A DNA stretch of 64,000 bases from Bradyrhizobium tropiciagri. Its GTDB lineage: Bacteria; Pseudomonadota; Alphaproteobacteria; Rhizobiales; Xanthobacteraceae. Of the stretch, positions 26,157 to 35,258 are shown piece by piece; position 1 is the first letter of the stretch; each line of letters opens with the position of its first letter. The notes beneath the pieces were generated by a model. It made no database searches. It saw only the letters and a program-made list of their open reading frames with translations, and was not told the origin of the DNA. Made by a program: the position numbers and the translations under genes. The stretch spans positions 1 through 64,000 of the forward strand of contig NZ_LFLZ01000019.1 in the NCBI RefSeq assembly GCF_001189845.1, written 5' to 3'.

Positions 26157-27095
26157 CTAGTGCGAATTCGGCAGGTAGCGCCAGCCCTCCTTGCCGAGGA
26201 AGTCCAGCATCGCCTGCGCGGGCGGCAGCAGGATCTTGTCGGCCCGCCTGATTGCGTGCCACTGCCGGACGATCGGCAGGCCCTTCACCTTGAGCACCAC
26301 CAGCCGGCCGTCCTCCAGCTCGTGGAACACGGTGTGCTGGGAAATGAAGGCGATGCCGAGCCCGGCCATGACCGCCTGCTTGATGGTCTCGTTGCTGTCC
26401 ATCGCCATGCCGAGCTTCGGCTCAAGGCCGACGCGCTCGAAATATTGCTGCATCAGCATTCGCGTGCCTGATCCCTGCTCACGGGTAATGAAGGTTTCAT
26501 TGCCGAGTTCAGGCGGGGAGACGTGCCGCCGCCGCGCCAGCCGATGATCGGGCGCGGCGATGATGAAGTGCGGATGACGGCCGAGCGGCTTCATCTCGAC
26601 CTCGACATCGGCCGGCGGCCGGCCCATGACCGCGATGTCGAGATCGTAGCCGCGCAGCGCGTCGCGGATTTCCTCGCGGTTGCCGATCTGTAGCGTCACC
26701 TCGATCTTGGGAAAACGGCGCGAGAACGCCGCGATCGCGAACGGCACGAAGTATTTCGCGGTCGAGACCGCGCCCATCGCAACGCGGCCGCCGCTGCGGC
26801 CCGCGATCATGTCGAGCGACTGCTCGCAATCCTTCAGCGCCGCCTCGATCCGCTCGACCAGCGTCAGCACATGCGCGCCGGCATCCGTCAGCGCCATGCC
26901 GTCGCCGGTGCGCTGGATTAACGGCAGTCCCGCGAGCGTTTGCAGGTTGCGGAGCTGCAGTGTCACCGCGGGTTGCGTCAGGTTCAACCGGTTGGCTGCC
27001 GACGTGATCGAGCCGGCCTCGTGCAGGGTGGAGAGTGCGCGCAACTGGCGAATGGTGAGGTCCCGCGTGAAGTTGCCGGCCATGCCCAGCTCCAT
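26157..27095 (-). CDS. cbbR: LysR-type Calvin cycle regulator CbbR
   Basis: A 312-residue LysR regulator. The HTH is TIRQLRALSTLHEAGSITSAANRLNLTQPAVTLQLRNLQ near residues 14-52. The effector domain includes FVPFAIAAFSRRFPKIEVTLQIGNREEIRDAL and ITREQGSGTRMLMQQYF, typical of CbbR. It is divergent from the cbb operon (first gene at 27233), the standard arrangement. CbbR activates the operon in response to redox and carbon metabolites such as NADPH or RuBP. ATG 27095 or 27083 may be used. Confidence 0.9.
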   Translation of the reverse strand: MELGMAGNFTRDLTIRQLRALSTLHEAGSITSAANRLNLTQPAVTLQLRNLQTLAGLPLIQRTGDGMALTDAGAHVLTLVERIEAALKDCEQSLDMIAGRSGGRVAMGAVSTAKYFVPFAIAAFSRRFPKIEVTLQIGNREEIRDALRGYDLDIAVMGRPPADVEVEMKPLGRHPHFIIAAPDHRLARRRHVSPPELGNETFITREQGSGTRMLMQQYFERVGLEPKLGMAMDSNETIKQAVMAGLGIAFISQHTVFHELEDGRLVVLKVKGLPIVRQWHAIRRADKILLPPAQAMLDFLGKEGWRYLPNSH

Positions 27096-27124
27096 AAGAA
27101 ATACTTTGCCCGGACCAAAGATAA

Positions 27125-27138
27125 TAAAATTTCCCTAA
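27125..27138. promoter_or_regulatory. Possible CbbR box
   Basis: TAA-AATTTCCC-TAA fits the TNA-N7/8-TNA pattern reported for CbbR sites. It lies in the A/T-rich part of the 137-base gap between cbbR and cbbF. No promoter hexamers are convincing. Confidence 0.35.
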
Positions 27139-27232
27139 TTGGGCAATTCGCGCGTTGATACGGCGAGGGCGACTCCCCTGCGGTCGCCTCTCGACACCTC
27201 GGGACAGAGGGCGCGATCAAAGGGAGAGGCCG

Positions 27233-28269
27233 GTGGAGATTCGTCCTGCATTGCATGCCGATCTGGAGTGGCCGACGCAGCATAGCCCGTTGCGCGCCGC
27301 GACCGTTGCGGTGATCGAAGCGCTGGCCGGTGCCGCGATCGAGCTGTCGCGCATCATTGCCGCCGGACCGCTCGCCGGCATCGTCGGCGAGAGCGGTGGT
27401 GTCAATCCCGACGGCGATCGTCAGAAGACCATCGACATCGTCGCCGACCGCCTGATGCGCGACGCGCTACGTGCCGCGCCGGTCGCCGCCGTTGTCTCCG
27501 AGGAGGTCGAACTGCCCGAGACGCTCGATCCGGACGCGCCGCTCTGTGTCGCGATCGATCCGCTCGATGGATCCGCCAATCTCGAAAACAACATCTCGAT
27601 CGGCACGATCTTCTCGATCCGGCCGAAGGGCAACGACATCATCTCGACCTTCTTCGAGCCCGGCACGGCGCAAAGTGCCGCAGGCTGCTTCATCTACGGT
27701 CCGCAGACCGTGCTGGTGCTGGCGCTCGACCGGCGCGTCGACTGCTTCACGCTGGATCCGCAAACCGGCGAGTTCGTGCTGACTGCGCGCGACCTGCGGG
27801 TGCCGCAGGATACGCCGGAATTCGCCATCAATGCTTCGAACCGTCGGCACTGGAGCGGCCAGGTGCGCAACTATATCGACGAGTGCCTGGCCGGCGTGAA
27901 CGGCGAGCGCGGGCAAGACTTCAACATGCGCTGGATCGGCTCGCTGGTGGCGGAAGCTACCGCATCCTGATGCGCGGCGGCGTGTTCCTGTATCCGGCGG
28001 ATGCGCGCCAGGGCTATCGCGAAGGCCGGCTGCGGCTGCTGTATGAAGCGCACCCGATCGCGCTGATCATGGAATGGGCCGGTGGCGCCGCATCCAGCGG
28101 CCGGTCGCGCATTCTCGAACTCTCGGCACGCACGCCGCATCAGCGCGTGCCGCTGATCATGGGATCGGCGCGCGCCGTGCGCGACGTCGATGCGATCCAC
28201 CTGACCGTCGAGCCGTTGTTCGAGAGCAGCGATGCCCCGCTGTTCGCGCGGCGCGGCCTGTTCCGCTGA
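27233..28269 (+). CDS. cbbF: Class I fructose-1,6-bisphosphatase, with a 1-base frameshift
   Basis: About 345 residues when one base is restored. The N-terminal frame (GTG 27233, behind AGGGAGAGG) carries GESGGVNPDGDRQKTIDIVAD, the metal site VAIDPLDGSANLENNISIGTIFS near 105-125 and NMRWIGSLVAEA, then stops at 27970. The +1 frame continues YRILMRGGVFLYPADARQGYREGRLRLLYEAHPIALIMEWAGG to 28269. Adding one C at 27957 joins them exactly. The enzyme converts fructose-1,6-bisphosphate to fructose-6-phosphate in the Calvin cycle. It is the first gene of the cbb operon; loss would be costly for autotrophy, which supports a sequence error. Confidence 0.85.
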
Positions 28270-28280
28270 AGGGGGAGCGC

Positions 28281-29156
28281 ATGTCTCGCAGGTATCCCAT
28301 CATCTCGATCACCGGCTCGTCCGGCGCCGGCACCACTTCGGTGAAGAAGACATTCGAGAACATCTTCCGCCGCGAGAACGTGGTTGCGGCCTATATCGAG
28401 GGCGACGCCTTCCACCGCTACGACCGCGCCGAGATGCGCAGCCTGATGGCGGAGCGGGCCGAGCGCGGCAACAAGCACTTCAGCCATTTCAGCCCCGAGA
28501 CCAATCTGTTCGAGGAGCTGGAAAAGCTGTTCCGCGACTATGCCGAGACCGGTACCGGAACGACGCGGCACTATGTGCACGACGAGGAGGAATCGCGGGT
28601 CTATGGCGCCAAGCCCGGCACCTTCACCGCATGGGAGGCGCTGCCGGAGAATTCCGACCTCTTGTTCTATGAGGGCCTGCATGGCGCCGTGGTCACCGAC
28701 AAGGTGAACGTCGCGCAGCACGCCGATCTCAAGATCGGAGTCGTGCCGGTCATCAACCTCGAATGGATCCAGAAGCTGCACCGTGACCGCAGTCATCGCG
28801 GCTACTCGACCGAGGCGGTGACCGACACCATCCTGCGCCGCATGCCGGATTACGTGAACTACATCTGCCCGCAATTCACCGAGACCGACATCAACTTCCA
28901 GCGCGTGCCGACGGTCGATACGTCGAACCCGTTCATCGCGCGCTGGATCCCGACCCCTGACGAATCGATGGTCGTGATCCGGCTGAAGAACCCGCGCGGC
29001 ATCGATTTTCCCTACCTGCTCTCGATGATCCCGAACAGCTTCATGTCGCGCGCCAATTCGATCGTGGTGCACGGCGCCAAGCTCGACCTCGCGATGCAGC
29101 TCATCCTGACCCCGCTGATCCTGCAATTGATCGAACGAAAGAGGCGAACGATATGA
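28281..29156 (+). CDS. cbbP: Phosphoribulokinase
   Basis: A 291-residue proteobacterial phosphoribulokinase. The nucleotide site GSSGAGTTSVKKTF is at residues 12-25, and GDAFHRYDRAEM near 42-53 and FYEGLHGAVVTDKVN near 132-146 are hallmarks. It phosphorylates ribulose-5-phosphate to the RuBisCO substrate, using ATP. The ATG at 28281 follows GGGGGAGCGC. It is 11 bases after cbbF and overlaps the transketolase start by ATGA, so it is translationally coupled. Confidence 0.95.
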   Translation: MSRRYPIISITGSSGAGTTSVKKTFENIFRRENVVAAYIEGDAFHRYDRAEMRSLMAERAERGNKHFSHFSPETNLFEELEKLFRDYAETGTGTTRHYVHDEEESRVYGAKPGTFTAWEALPENSDLLFYEGLHGAVVTDKVNVAQHADLKIGVVPVINLEWIQKLHRDRSHRGYSTEAVTDTILRRMPDYVNYICPQFTETDINFQRVPTVDTSNPFIARWIPTPDESMVVIRLKNPRGIDFPYLLSMIPNSFMSRANSIVVHGAKLDLAMQLILTPLILQLIERKRRTI

Positions 29157-31174
29157 CCGCACTTGCGTCCGTTGCCAGCCGCCCCGACATCAGCCACGAC
29201 GAGATGGCGAACGCCATCCGCTTCCTCGCCGTCGACGCGGTGGAGCAGGCGAAGTCCGGCCATCCCGGCATGCCGATGGGCATGGCCGACGTCGCGACCG
29301 TGCTGTTCACCGACTTCCTGAAGTTCGATCCCGCCGATCCGGCCTGGCCCGACCGCGACCGCTTCGTGCTGTCGGCGGGGCACGGGTCGATGCTGCTCTA
29401 CGCACTGCTCTACCTGACCGGCTACGAGAGCATGACGCTCGATCAGCTCAAGGCGTTCCGGCAGTGGGGATCGCAGACCCCGGGGCATCCCGAATATGGC
29501 CACACGCCCGGTGTCGAGACCACGACCGGGCCGCTCGGGCAGGGGATCGCGACCGCGGTCGGCATGGCGCTCGCCGAGCGCTTGATGAACGCGCGCTTCG
29601 GCGACGACCTGGTCGACCACTACACCTATGTGATCGCCGGCGATGGCTGCCTGATGGAGGGCCTCAGCCATGAGGCGATCTCGCTCGCCGGCCATTTGCG
29701 GCTGAACCGGCTGATCGTGCTGTTCGACGACAACCAGATATCGATCGATGGTGCGACCTCGCTGTCATGCTCGGACGACCAGACGGCGCGGTTTGCGGCC
29801 AGCGGCTGGAACGTCTGCCGCATCGACGGCCACGATCCGCAGGCGATCACGGCGGCGATCAGGCAGGCGCGCGCGAGCGATCGGCCGTCGCTGATCGCCT
29901 GCCGCACCGTGATCGGGTTCGGTGCGCCGAACCGGCAGGGCAGCGAGAAGGTGCATGGCGCGCCGCTCGGCACCGACGAGGTGGCGAAGACCCGTAGCGC
30001 GCTGCGCTGGCCGTATCCGGCCTTCGAAGTCCCCGACGCGGTGCTGGCCGAATGGCGCGAGCTCGGCGGCCGCGGCCGCGATGCGCGGCGCGCCTGGATC
30101 GAGCGGTCGCGTGCCGCGTGCAAGGCGGACAAGGGCGAACGGTCGCCGTTCCACGACGCGCTGAACCGGAAACTGCCCTGTGCCTACACCAAGGCGATGG
30201 CGGCGCTCATCGCGCGCTTTGCGACCGAGCGGCCGAAGCTCGCCACGCGGCAGGCCTCGCAGCAGGTCATCGACGTGATCGCGCAGGCCTTGCCCAATCT
30301 GCTCGGCGGCTCGGCCGACCTGACGCACTCCAACCTGACGCAGGCGAAGTCGCAGGTTTCGGTGCGGCCGGAAATGCTGCACGGCAGCTATATCCACTAC
30401 GGCATCCGTGAGCATGGCATGGCGGCAGCGATGAACGGCATCGCCTTGCATGGCGGCTTCATTCCCTATGGCGGCGCCTTCCTCAGCTTTGCGGATTACA
30501 GCCGCCCGGCGATCCGTCTCGCGGCGCTGATGGGGATCCGCGTCATCCACGTGATGACCCATGACTCGATCGGACTTGGCGAGGACGGGCCGACACATCA
30601 GCCGGTCGAGCATCTGGCGGCGCTGCGGGCGATCCCGAACGTGCTGGTGTTCCGTCCGGCCGATGCGGTCGAGACCGCGGAAGCCTGGGACTGCGCGCTG
30701 AAGGCAGAGACCTCGCCGTCGATCCTCTGCCTGTCGCGGCAGGCGCTGCCGACGGTGCGCGACGGCAGCAAGGACAACCAGGTCGCGCTCGGCGCCTACG
30801 TTCTCGTAGAGCCGGCCTTCGCGCGTGACGTCACCCTGATTGCAACGGGTTCGGAGGTGGCGATCGCGCTCGAAGCCGCAAAGCTGCTGGCGGAAGCAGG
30901 GGTGCAGGCCGCGGTCGTCTCGGCCCCGTGCTTCGACCTGTTCCGCCAGCAGCCGAGCGACTATCGCGCAAAAGTTCTGGGCAGCGCGCCGCGCGTCGGC
31001 GTCGAAGCCGCCGTCGAAGGCGACTGGGCGCGCTGGCTCGGTGACGACGGAGCCTTCGTCGGCATGACCGGCTTCGGCGCGTCGGCGCCGGCCGACGTGC
31101 TGTACCGCGAGTTCGGCATCACGCCTGCGGCAATCGCCGCGGCGGCAAAACAGCTCATGCAACGAGCGAATTGA
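29153..31174 (+). CDS. cbbT: Transketolase
   Basis: A 673-residue transketolase. The substrate-binding SGHPGMPMGMADVATVLF is near residues 34-52. The thiamine diphosphate motif is GDGCLMEGLSHEAISLAGHLRLNRLIVLFDDNQISIDG near 163-200. The pyrimidine domain has GIREHGMAAAMNGIALHGG near 416-434 and MTHDSIGLGEDGPTHQP near 465. It regenerates pentose phosphates from fructose-6-phosphate and glyceraldehyde-3-phosphate in the Calvin cycle. The start overlaps the cbbP stop. Confidence 0.95.
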   Translation: MTALASVASRPDISHDEMANAIRFLAVDAVEQAKSGHPGMPMGMADVATVLFTDFLKFDPADPAWPDRDRFVLSAGHGSMLLYALLYLTGYESMTLDQLKAFRQWGSQTPGHPEYGHTPGVETTTGPLGQGIATAVGMALAERLMNARFGDDLVDHYTYVIAGDGCLMEGLSHEAISLAGHLRLNRLIVLFDDNQISIDGATSLSCSDDQTARFAASGWNVCRIDGHDPQAITAAIRQARASDRPSLIACRTVIGFGAPNRQGSEKVHGAPLGTDEVAKTRSALRWPYPAFEVPDAVLAEWRELGGRGRDARRAWIERSRAACKADKGERSPFHDALNRKLPCAYTKAMAALIARFATERPKLATRQASQQVIDVIAQALPNLLGGSADLTHSNLTQAKSQVSVRPEMLHGSYIHYGIREHGMAAAMNGIALHGGFIPYGGAFLSFADYSRPAIRLAALMGIRVIHVMTHDSIGLGEDGPTHQPVEHLAALRAIPNVLVFRPADAVETAEAWDCALKAETSPSILCLSRQALPTVRDGSKDNQVALGAYVLVEPAFARDVTLIATGSEVAIALEAAKLLAEAGVQAAVVSAPCFDLFRQQPSDYRAKVLGSAPRVGVEAAVEGDWARWLGDDGAFVGMTGFGASAPADVLYREFGITPAAIAAAAKQLMQRAN

Positions 31175-31189
31175 AAGGAGGACGCCACG

Positions 31190-32272
31190 ATGGCGCGGAT
31201 CACACTGAGGCAATTGCTGGACCACGCCGCCGAACGCGGCTACGGCGTGCCGGCCTTCAACATCAACAATATGGAGCAGGGTCTCGCCATCATGGAGGCG
31301 GCGGCATCCTGCGACGCGCCGGTCATCATCCAGGCGTCGCGCGGCGCGCGGTCCTATGCCAACGACATCATGCTCGCGAAGATGATCGATGCGCTGGAGG
31401 AGATGCACCCGCAGATCCCGCTCTGCCTGCATCTCGACCACGGCAACGAGGAGGCGACCTGCGCCACCGCGATCCGCTACGGCTTCACCTCCGTGATGAT
31501 GGACGGTTCGCTCAAGGCGGACGCCAAGACCGCGGCCGATTACGATTACAATGTCGACATCACCCGCCGGGTCGTCGAGATGGCGCACTGGGTCGGCGTG
31601 TCGGTCGAAGGCGAGCTCGGCGTGCTCGGTTCGCTCGAGCATGGCGGCGGCGAGCAGGAGGACGGTCACGGGGTTGAAGGCAAGATCAGCCACGACCAGC
31701 TGCTCACCGACCCGGACCAGGCGGTCGATTTCGTCCGCGCCACCAAGGTCGATGCGCTAGCGATCGCGATGGGTACCTCGCATGGTGCCTACAAGTTCAC
31801 CCGCAAGCCCGACGGCGAGATCCTGGCGATGCGCGTGGTCGAGGAGATCCACACGCGCCTGCCCAACACGCATCTGGTGATGCACGGCTCGTCCTCGGTG
31901 CCGCAGGCGCTGCAGGACGTGTTCAACCAGTTCGGCGGCGAGATGCCGCAGACCTGGGGCGTACCGGTCGAGGAGATCGTCCGCGGCATCAAGCATGGCG
32001 TGCGCAAGGTCAATATCGACACCGATTGCCGCCTCGCGATGGCGGCAGCCTTCCGCAAGGTCGCCACGCAGTCGAAGAGCGAATTCGATCCGCGCAAGTT
32101 CCTGAAGCCTGCGATGGATGCGCTGCGCGAACTCTGCCGCGACCGCTTCGAGCAGTTCGGCACCGCCGGCAATGCCGCGAGGATCAAGGTGGTCGCGCTG
32201 CCGGAGATGGCCCGCCGCTATCGTGCCGGTGCGCTCGATCCGCAGATTGGAAAAATGACCCAGGCCGCCTGA
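31190..32272 (+). CDS. cbbA: Class II fructose-bisphosphate aldolase
   Basis: A 360-residue class II aldolase of the Calvin cycle subtype. Zinc ligands appear in LCLHLDHGNEEATC near residues 80-93, and the substrate regions are VSVEGELGVLGSLEHGGG, AMGTSHGAYKF and VMHGSSSVPQ. It acts on fructose-1,6- and sedoheptulose-1,7-bisphosphate, linking to cbbF and cbbT. A strong AAAGGAGGA ribosome site precedes the ATG, 15 bases after cbbT. Confidence 0.95.
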   Translation: MARITLRQLLDHAAERGYGVPAFNINNMEQGLAIMEAAASCDAPVIIQASRGARSYANDIMLAKMIDALEEMHPQIPLCLHLDHGNEEATCATAIRYGFTSVMMDGSLKADAKTAADYDYNVDITRRVVEMAHWVGVSVEGELGVLGSLEHGGGEQEDGHGVEGKISHDQLLTDPDQAVDFVRATKVDALAIAMGTSHGAYKFTRKPDGEILAMRVVEEIHTRLPNTHLVMHGSSSVPQALQDVFNQFGGEMPQTWGVPVEEIVRGIKHGVRKVNIDTDCRLAMAAAFRKVATQSKSEFDPRKFLKPAMDALRELCRDRFEQFGTAGNAARIKVVALPEMARRYRAGALDPQIGKMTQAA

Positions 32273-32303
32273 GCAAATGGCCAGCGAAACACAGGAGAGT
32301 CTG

Positions 32304-33767
32304 ATGAACGTCCAGCAGTCGATCACCGTGCGCGGCAAGGATCGCTACAAGTCCGGCGTGATGGAATACAAGCGGATGGGCTATTGGGAGCCGGACTATG
32401 AGCCCAAGGACACCGACGTCATCGCCTTGTTCCGCGTCACCCCGCAGGACGGCGTCGATCCGACCGAAGCCTGCGCGGCGGTGGCGGGCGAATCCTCGAC
32501 CGCGACCTGGACCGTGGTGTGGACCGATCGGCTGACCGCTGCGGAGAAGTATCGGGCGAAGTGCTATCGCGTCGATCCGGTGCCGAACTCGCCGGGCAGC
32601 TACTTCGCCTATATCGCCTATGACCTCGATTTGTTCGAGGCGGGATCGATCTCGAACCTGACCGCCTCGATCATCGGCAACGTGTTCGGTTTCAAGCCGC
32701 TGAAGGCGTTGCGCCTCGAGGACATGCGGCTGCCGACCGCCTATGTGAAAACCTTCCAGGGCCCGGCCACCGGGATCGTGGTGGAGCGCGAACGGCTCGA
32801 CAAGTTCGGCCGTCCCTTGCTCGGCGCCACCGTGAAGCCGAAGCTCGGCCTGTCCGGCCGCAACTACGGCCGCGTCGTTTACGAGGCGCTCAAGGGCGGC
32901 CTCGACTTCACCAAGGACGACGAGAACATCAATTCGCAGCCCTTCATGCACTGGCGCGAGCGCTTCCTCTACTGCATGGAAGCGGTCAACCGCGCGCAGG
33001 CCGCGACCGGCGAGATCAAGGGCACCTATCTCAACGTCACCGCGGCGACCATGGAGGACATGTACGAGCGCGCCGAATTCGCCCATGAGCTCGGCTCCAA
33101 CATCGTCATGATCGATCTCGTGATCGGCTACACGGCGATCCAGTCGATGGCGAAGTGGGCGCGCCGGAACAACATGATCCTGCATCTGCACCGCGCCGGC
33201 CACTCGACCTACACGCGGCAGCGCAACCACGGCGTCTCGTTCCGCGTGATCGCGAAATGGATGCGGCTCGCCGGCGTCGATCACATCCATGCCGGCACTG
33301 TGGTCGGCAAGCTCGAGGGCGATCCGAATACTACGCGCGGCTACTACGACATCTGCCGCGAGGACTTCAATCCGATGCAGCTCGAGCACGGCGTGTTCTT
33401 CAACCAGAACTGGGCGAGCCTCAACAAGCTGATGCCGGTGGCCTCGGGCGGCATTCATGCCGGCCAGATGCACCAGCTGCTCGACCTGCTCGGCGAGGAC
33501 GTCGTGTTGCAGTTCGGCGGCGGCACCATCGGCCATCCCCGCGGCATCCAGGCCGGCGCCACCGCTAACCGCGTCGCGCTGGAAGCCATGATCCTCGCCC
33601 GCAACGAGGGGCGTGACTACGTCCATGAAGGCCCGGAGATCCTGGCCAAGGCGGCGCAGACCTGCACGCCGCTGCGCGAGGCGCTCGATGTCTGGAAGGA
33701 CGTCACCTTCAACTACGAATCGACGGATGCCCCCGATTTCGTTCCCACGCCGAGCATGGCGGTCTGA
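32304..33767 (+). CDS. cbbL: RuBisCO large subunit, form IC
   Basis: A 487-residue large subunit. The start MNVQQSITVRGKDRYKSGVMEYKRMGYW and the presence of cbbX mark the red-type (form IC) enzyme. Active-site segments are intact: GATVKPKLGLSGRNYGRV, the carbamylated-lysine region GGLDFTKDDENINSQPFMHW, and IHAGQMHQLLD with GGGTIGHP. It fixes CO2 on ribulose-1,5-bisphosphate. The ATG at 32304 follows AGGAGAG; the in-frame start at 32277 adds nine residues unlike the family. cbbS follows after 12 bases. Confidence 0.97.
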   Translation: MNVQQSITVRGKDRYKSGVMEYKRMGYWEPDYEPKDTDVIALFRVTPQDGVDPTEACAAVAGESSTATWTVVWTDRLTAAEKYRAKCYRVDPVPNSPGSYFAYIAYDLDLFEAGSISNLTASIIGNVFGFKPLKALRLEDMRLPTAYVKTFQGPATGIVVERERLDKFGRPLLGATVKPKLGLSGRNYGRVVYEALKGGLDFTKDDENINSQPFMHWRERFLYCMEAVNRAQAATGEIKGTYLNVTAATMEDMYERAEFAHELGSNIVMIDLVIGYTAIQSMAKWARRNNMILHLHRAGHSTYTRQRNHGVSFRVIAKWMRLAGVDHIHAGTVVGKLEGDPNTTRGYYDICREDFNPMQLEHGVFFNQNWASLNKLMPVASGGIHAGQMHQLLDLLGEDVVLQFGGGTIGHPRGIQAGATANRVALEAMILARNEGRDYVHEGPEILAKAAQTCTPLREALDVWKDVTFNYESTDAPDFVPTPSMAV

Positions 33768-33779
33768 CAGGAGTTTCTC

Positions 33780-34205
33780 ATGCGCGTGACCCAAGGCTGC
33801 TTCTCGTTCCTGCCCGATCTCACCGACGAACAGATCGCCGCGCAGGTGCAATACTGCCTCGACAAGGGCTGGGCGGTGAACATCGAGTTCACCGACGATC
33901 CGCACCCCCGCAACACCTATTGGGACATGTGGGGCCTGCCGATGTTCGACCTGCGCGATGCAGCCGGCATCATGAAGGAACTCGCGGACTGCCGGCGGGT
34001 CTATGGCGACCGCTACATCCGAATCTCCGGCTTCGATTCCAGCCACGGCTGGGAGTCGGTTCGGATCTCCTTCATCGTCAACCGGCCGCGCGAGGAGCCC
34101 GGCTTCCGGCTCGACCGTCAGGAAGCCGCCGGCCGCAACGTCCGCTACGCGACGTATTCTTATGCGGCTGTTCGCCCCGAGGGCGAACGCTACGCAGATC
34201 AGTGA
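33780..34205 (+). CDS. cbbS: RuBisCO small subunit, red type
   Basis: A 141-residue small subunit: MRVTQGCFSFLPDLTDEQIAAQVQYCLDKGWAVNIEFTDDPHPRNTYWDMWGLPMFD, a pattern typical of form IC/ID. The C-terminal extension EGERYADQ corresponds to the red-type hairpin. It assembles with CbbL as L8S8. A terminator-like hairpin follows, before cbbX. Confidence 0.95.
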   Translation: MRVTQGCFSFLPDLTDEQIAAQVQYCLDKGWAVNIEFTDDPHPRNTYWDMWGLPMFDLRDAAGIMKELADCRRVYGDRYIRISGFDSSHGWESVRISFIVNRPREEPGFRLDRQEAAGRNVRYATYSYAAVRPEGERYADQ

Positions 34206-34265
34206 CCGCGTCCGGTTGGCAAGCCAGGCGGGTTGCTCCCTCGACCGCCTGGTCCGGATGCACTT

Positions 34266-34301
34266 CTCCGTCGTCGCCCGCCGCGGCGACGGAGCTTTTT
34301 T
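34266..34301 (+). terminator. Intrinsic terminator-like hairpin between cbbS and cbbX
   Basis: CTCCGTCG (34266-34273) pairs with CGACGGAG (34287-34294), followed closely by six Ts (34296-34301). It would end or attenuate transcription after cbbLS and lower cbbX/cbbY expression relative to RuBisCO. Confidence 0.65.
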
Positions 34302-34313
34302 CGAAGCGAGAGG

Positions 34314-35258
34314 ATGATGACGCAATCGCAAGAACAAGTCAGCCAACAGATCCGCGAGAGGCCGCTCGAGACCATCGACCTTCGGCATGAATTCGCCGAC
34401 CTCGGCATCGGCGACGTGCTCGACCAGCTCGATTCCGAATTGATCGGCCTGAAGCCGGTGAAGACCCGCATCCGCGAGATCGCTTCGCTCCTGCTGGTCG
34501 AACGCATCAGGCAGAAGATGGCGCTGGCGACGACATTTCCGACCCTGCACATGTCGTTCACCGGCAATCCCGGCACCGGCAAGACCACGGTCGCGCTGCG
34601 GATGGCCGGCATCCTGCACAAACTCGGCTTCGTCCGCCGCGGCCACGTCGTCAGCGTCACGCGCGATGATCTGGTCGGGCAATATATCGGCCACACCGCG
34701 CCGAAGACGAAAGAGATATTGAAGAAGGCGATGGGTGGCGTCTTGTTCATCGACGAGGCCTATTACCTTTATCGTCCCGAGAACGAGCGCGACTACGGGC
34801 AGGAAGCGATCGAGATCCTGCTGCAGATCATGGAACAGCAGCGTGAGGATCTCGTGGTGATCCTGGCCGGCTATGGCGACCGGATGGAGAAGTTCTTCCA
34901 GAGCAATCCGGGCTTCCGCTCCCGCATCGCGCATCACATCGACTTCCCGGATTATTCGGACGCGGAGCTGCTCTGGATCGCCGAGTTGATGTTGCAGCAG
35001 CAGAATTATCGTTTCTCCCCGGAAGCACGCGAGGCCTTCACCCGGTACATCGGCATTCGCAAGGAACAGCCGCTGTTCTCCAATGCGCGCTCGATCCGCA
35101 ACGCGCTCGATCGCACCCGGCTGCGCCAGGCCAATCGCATCGTGGCGAAGCTCGACCGCACGCTCACGGCCGACGACGTGATGTCGATCGAGGCCGGCGA
35201 CGTGCTGGCGAGCCGCGTGTTCGCGAAGGGCACCGGCGCTGCAGGCGAGGGGCGATGA
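34314..35258 (+). CDS. cbbX: Red-type RuBisCO activase CbbX
   Basis: A 314-residue AAA+ protein. Walker A is GNPGTGKTTVALRMAG near residues 83-98, Walker B is GGVLFIDEAYYLYRP near 142-156, and the sensor region is GFRSRIAHHIDFPDY. It remodels inhibited form IC RuBisCO to remove bound sugar phosphates, using ATP and RuBP. Start ATG 34314 or 34317, behind GAGAGG. It follows the terminator-like hairpin, and its stop overlaps the cbbY start (ATGA). Confidence 0.95.
   Translation: MMTQSQEQVSQQIRERPLETIDLRHEFADLGIGDVLDQLDSELIGLKPVKTRIREIASLLLVERIRQKMALATTFPTLHMSFTGNPGTGKTTVALRMAGILHKLGFVRRGHVVSVTRDDLVGQYIGHTAPKTKEILKKAMGGVLFIDEAYYLYRPENERDYGQEAIEILLQIMEQQREDLVVILAGYGDRMEKFFQSNPGFRSRIAHHIDFPDYSDAELLWIAELMLQQQNYRFSPEAREAFTRYIGIRKEQPLFSNARSIRNALDRTRLRQANRIVAKLDRTLTADDVMSIEAGDVLASRVFAKGTGAAGEGR

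Noticed and set aside
32184..34937. A 917-codon open frame opposite cbbL, cbbS and cbbX
   Set aside because: Same reason: it mirrors well-known genes on the other strand and shows no domain.
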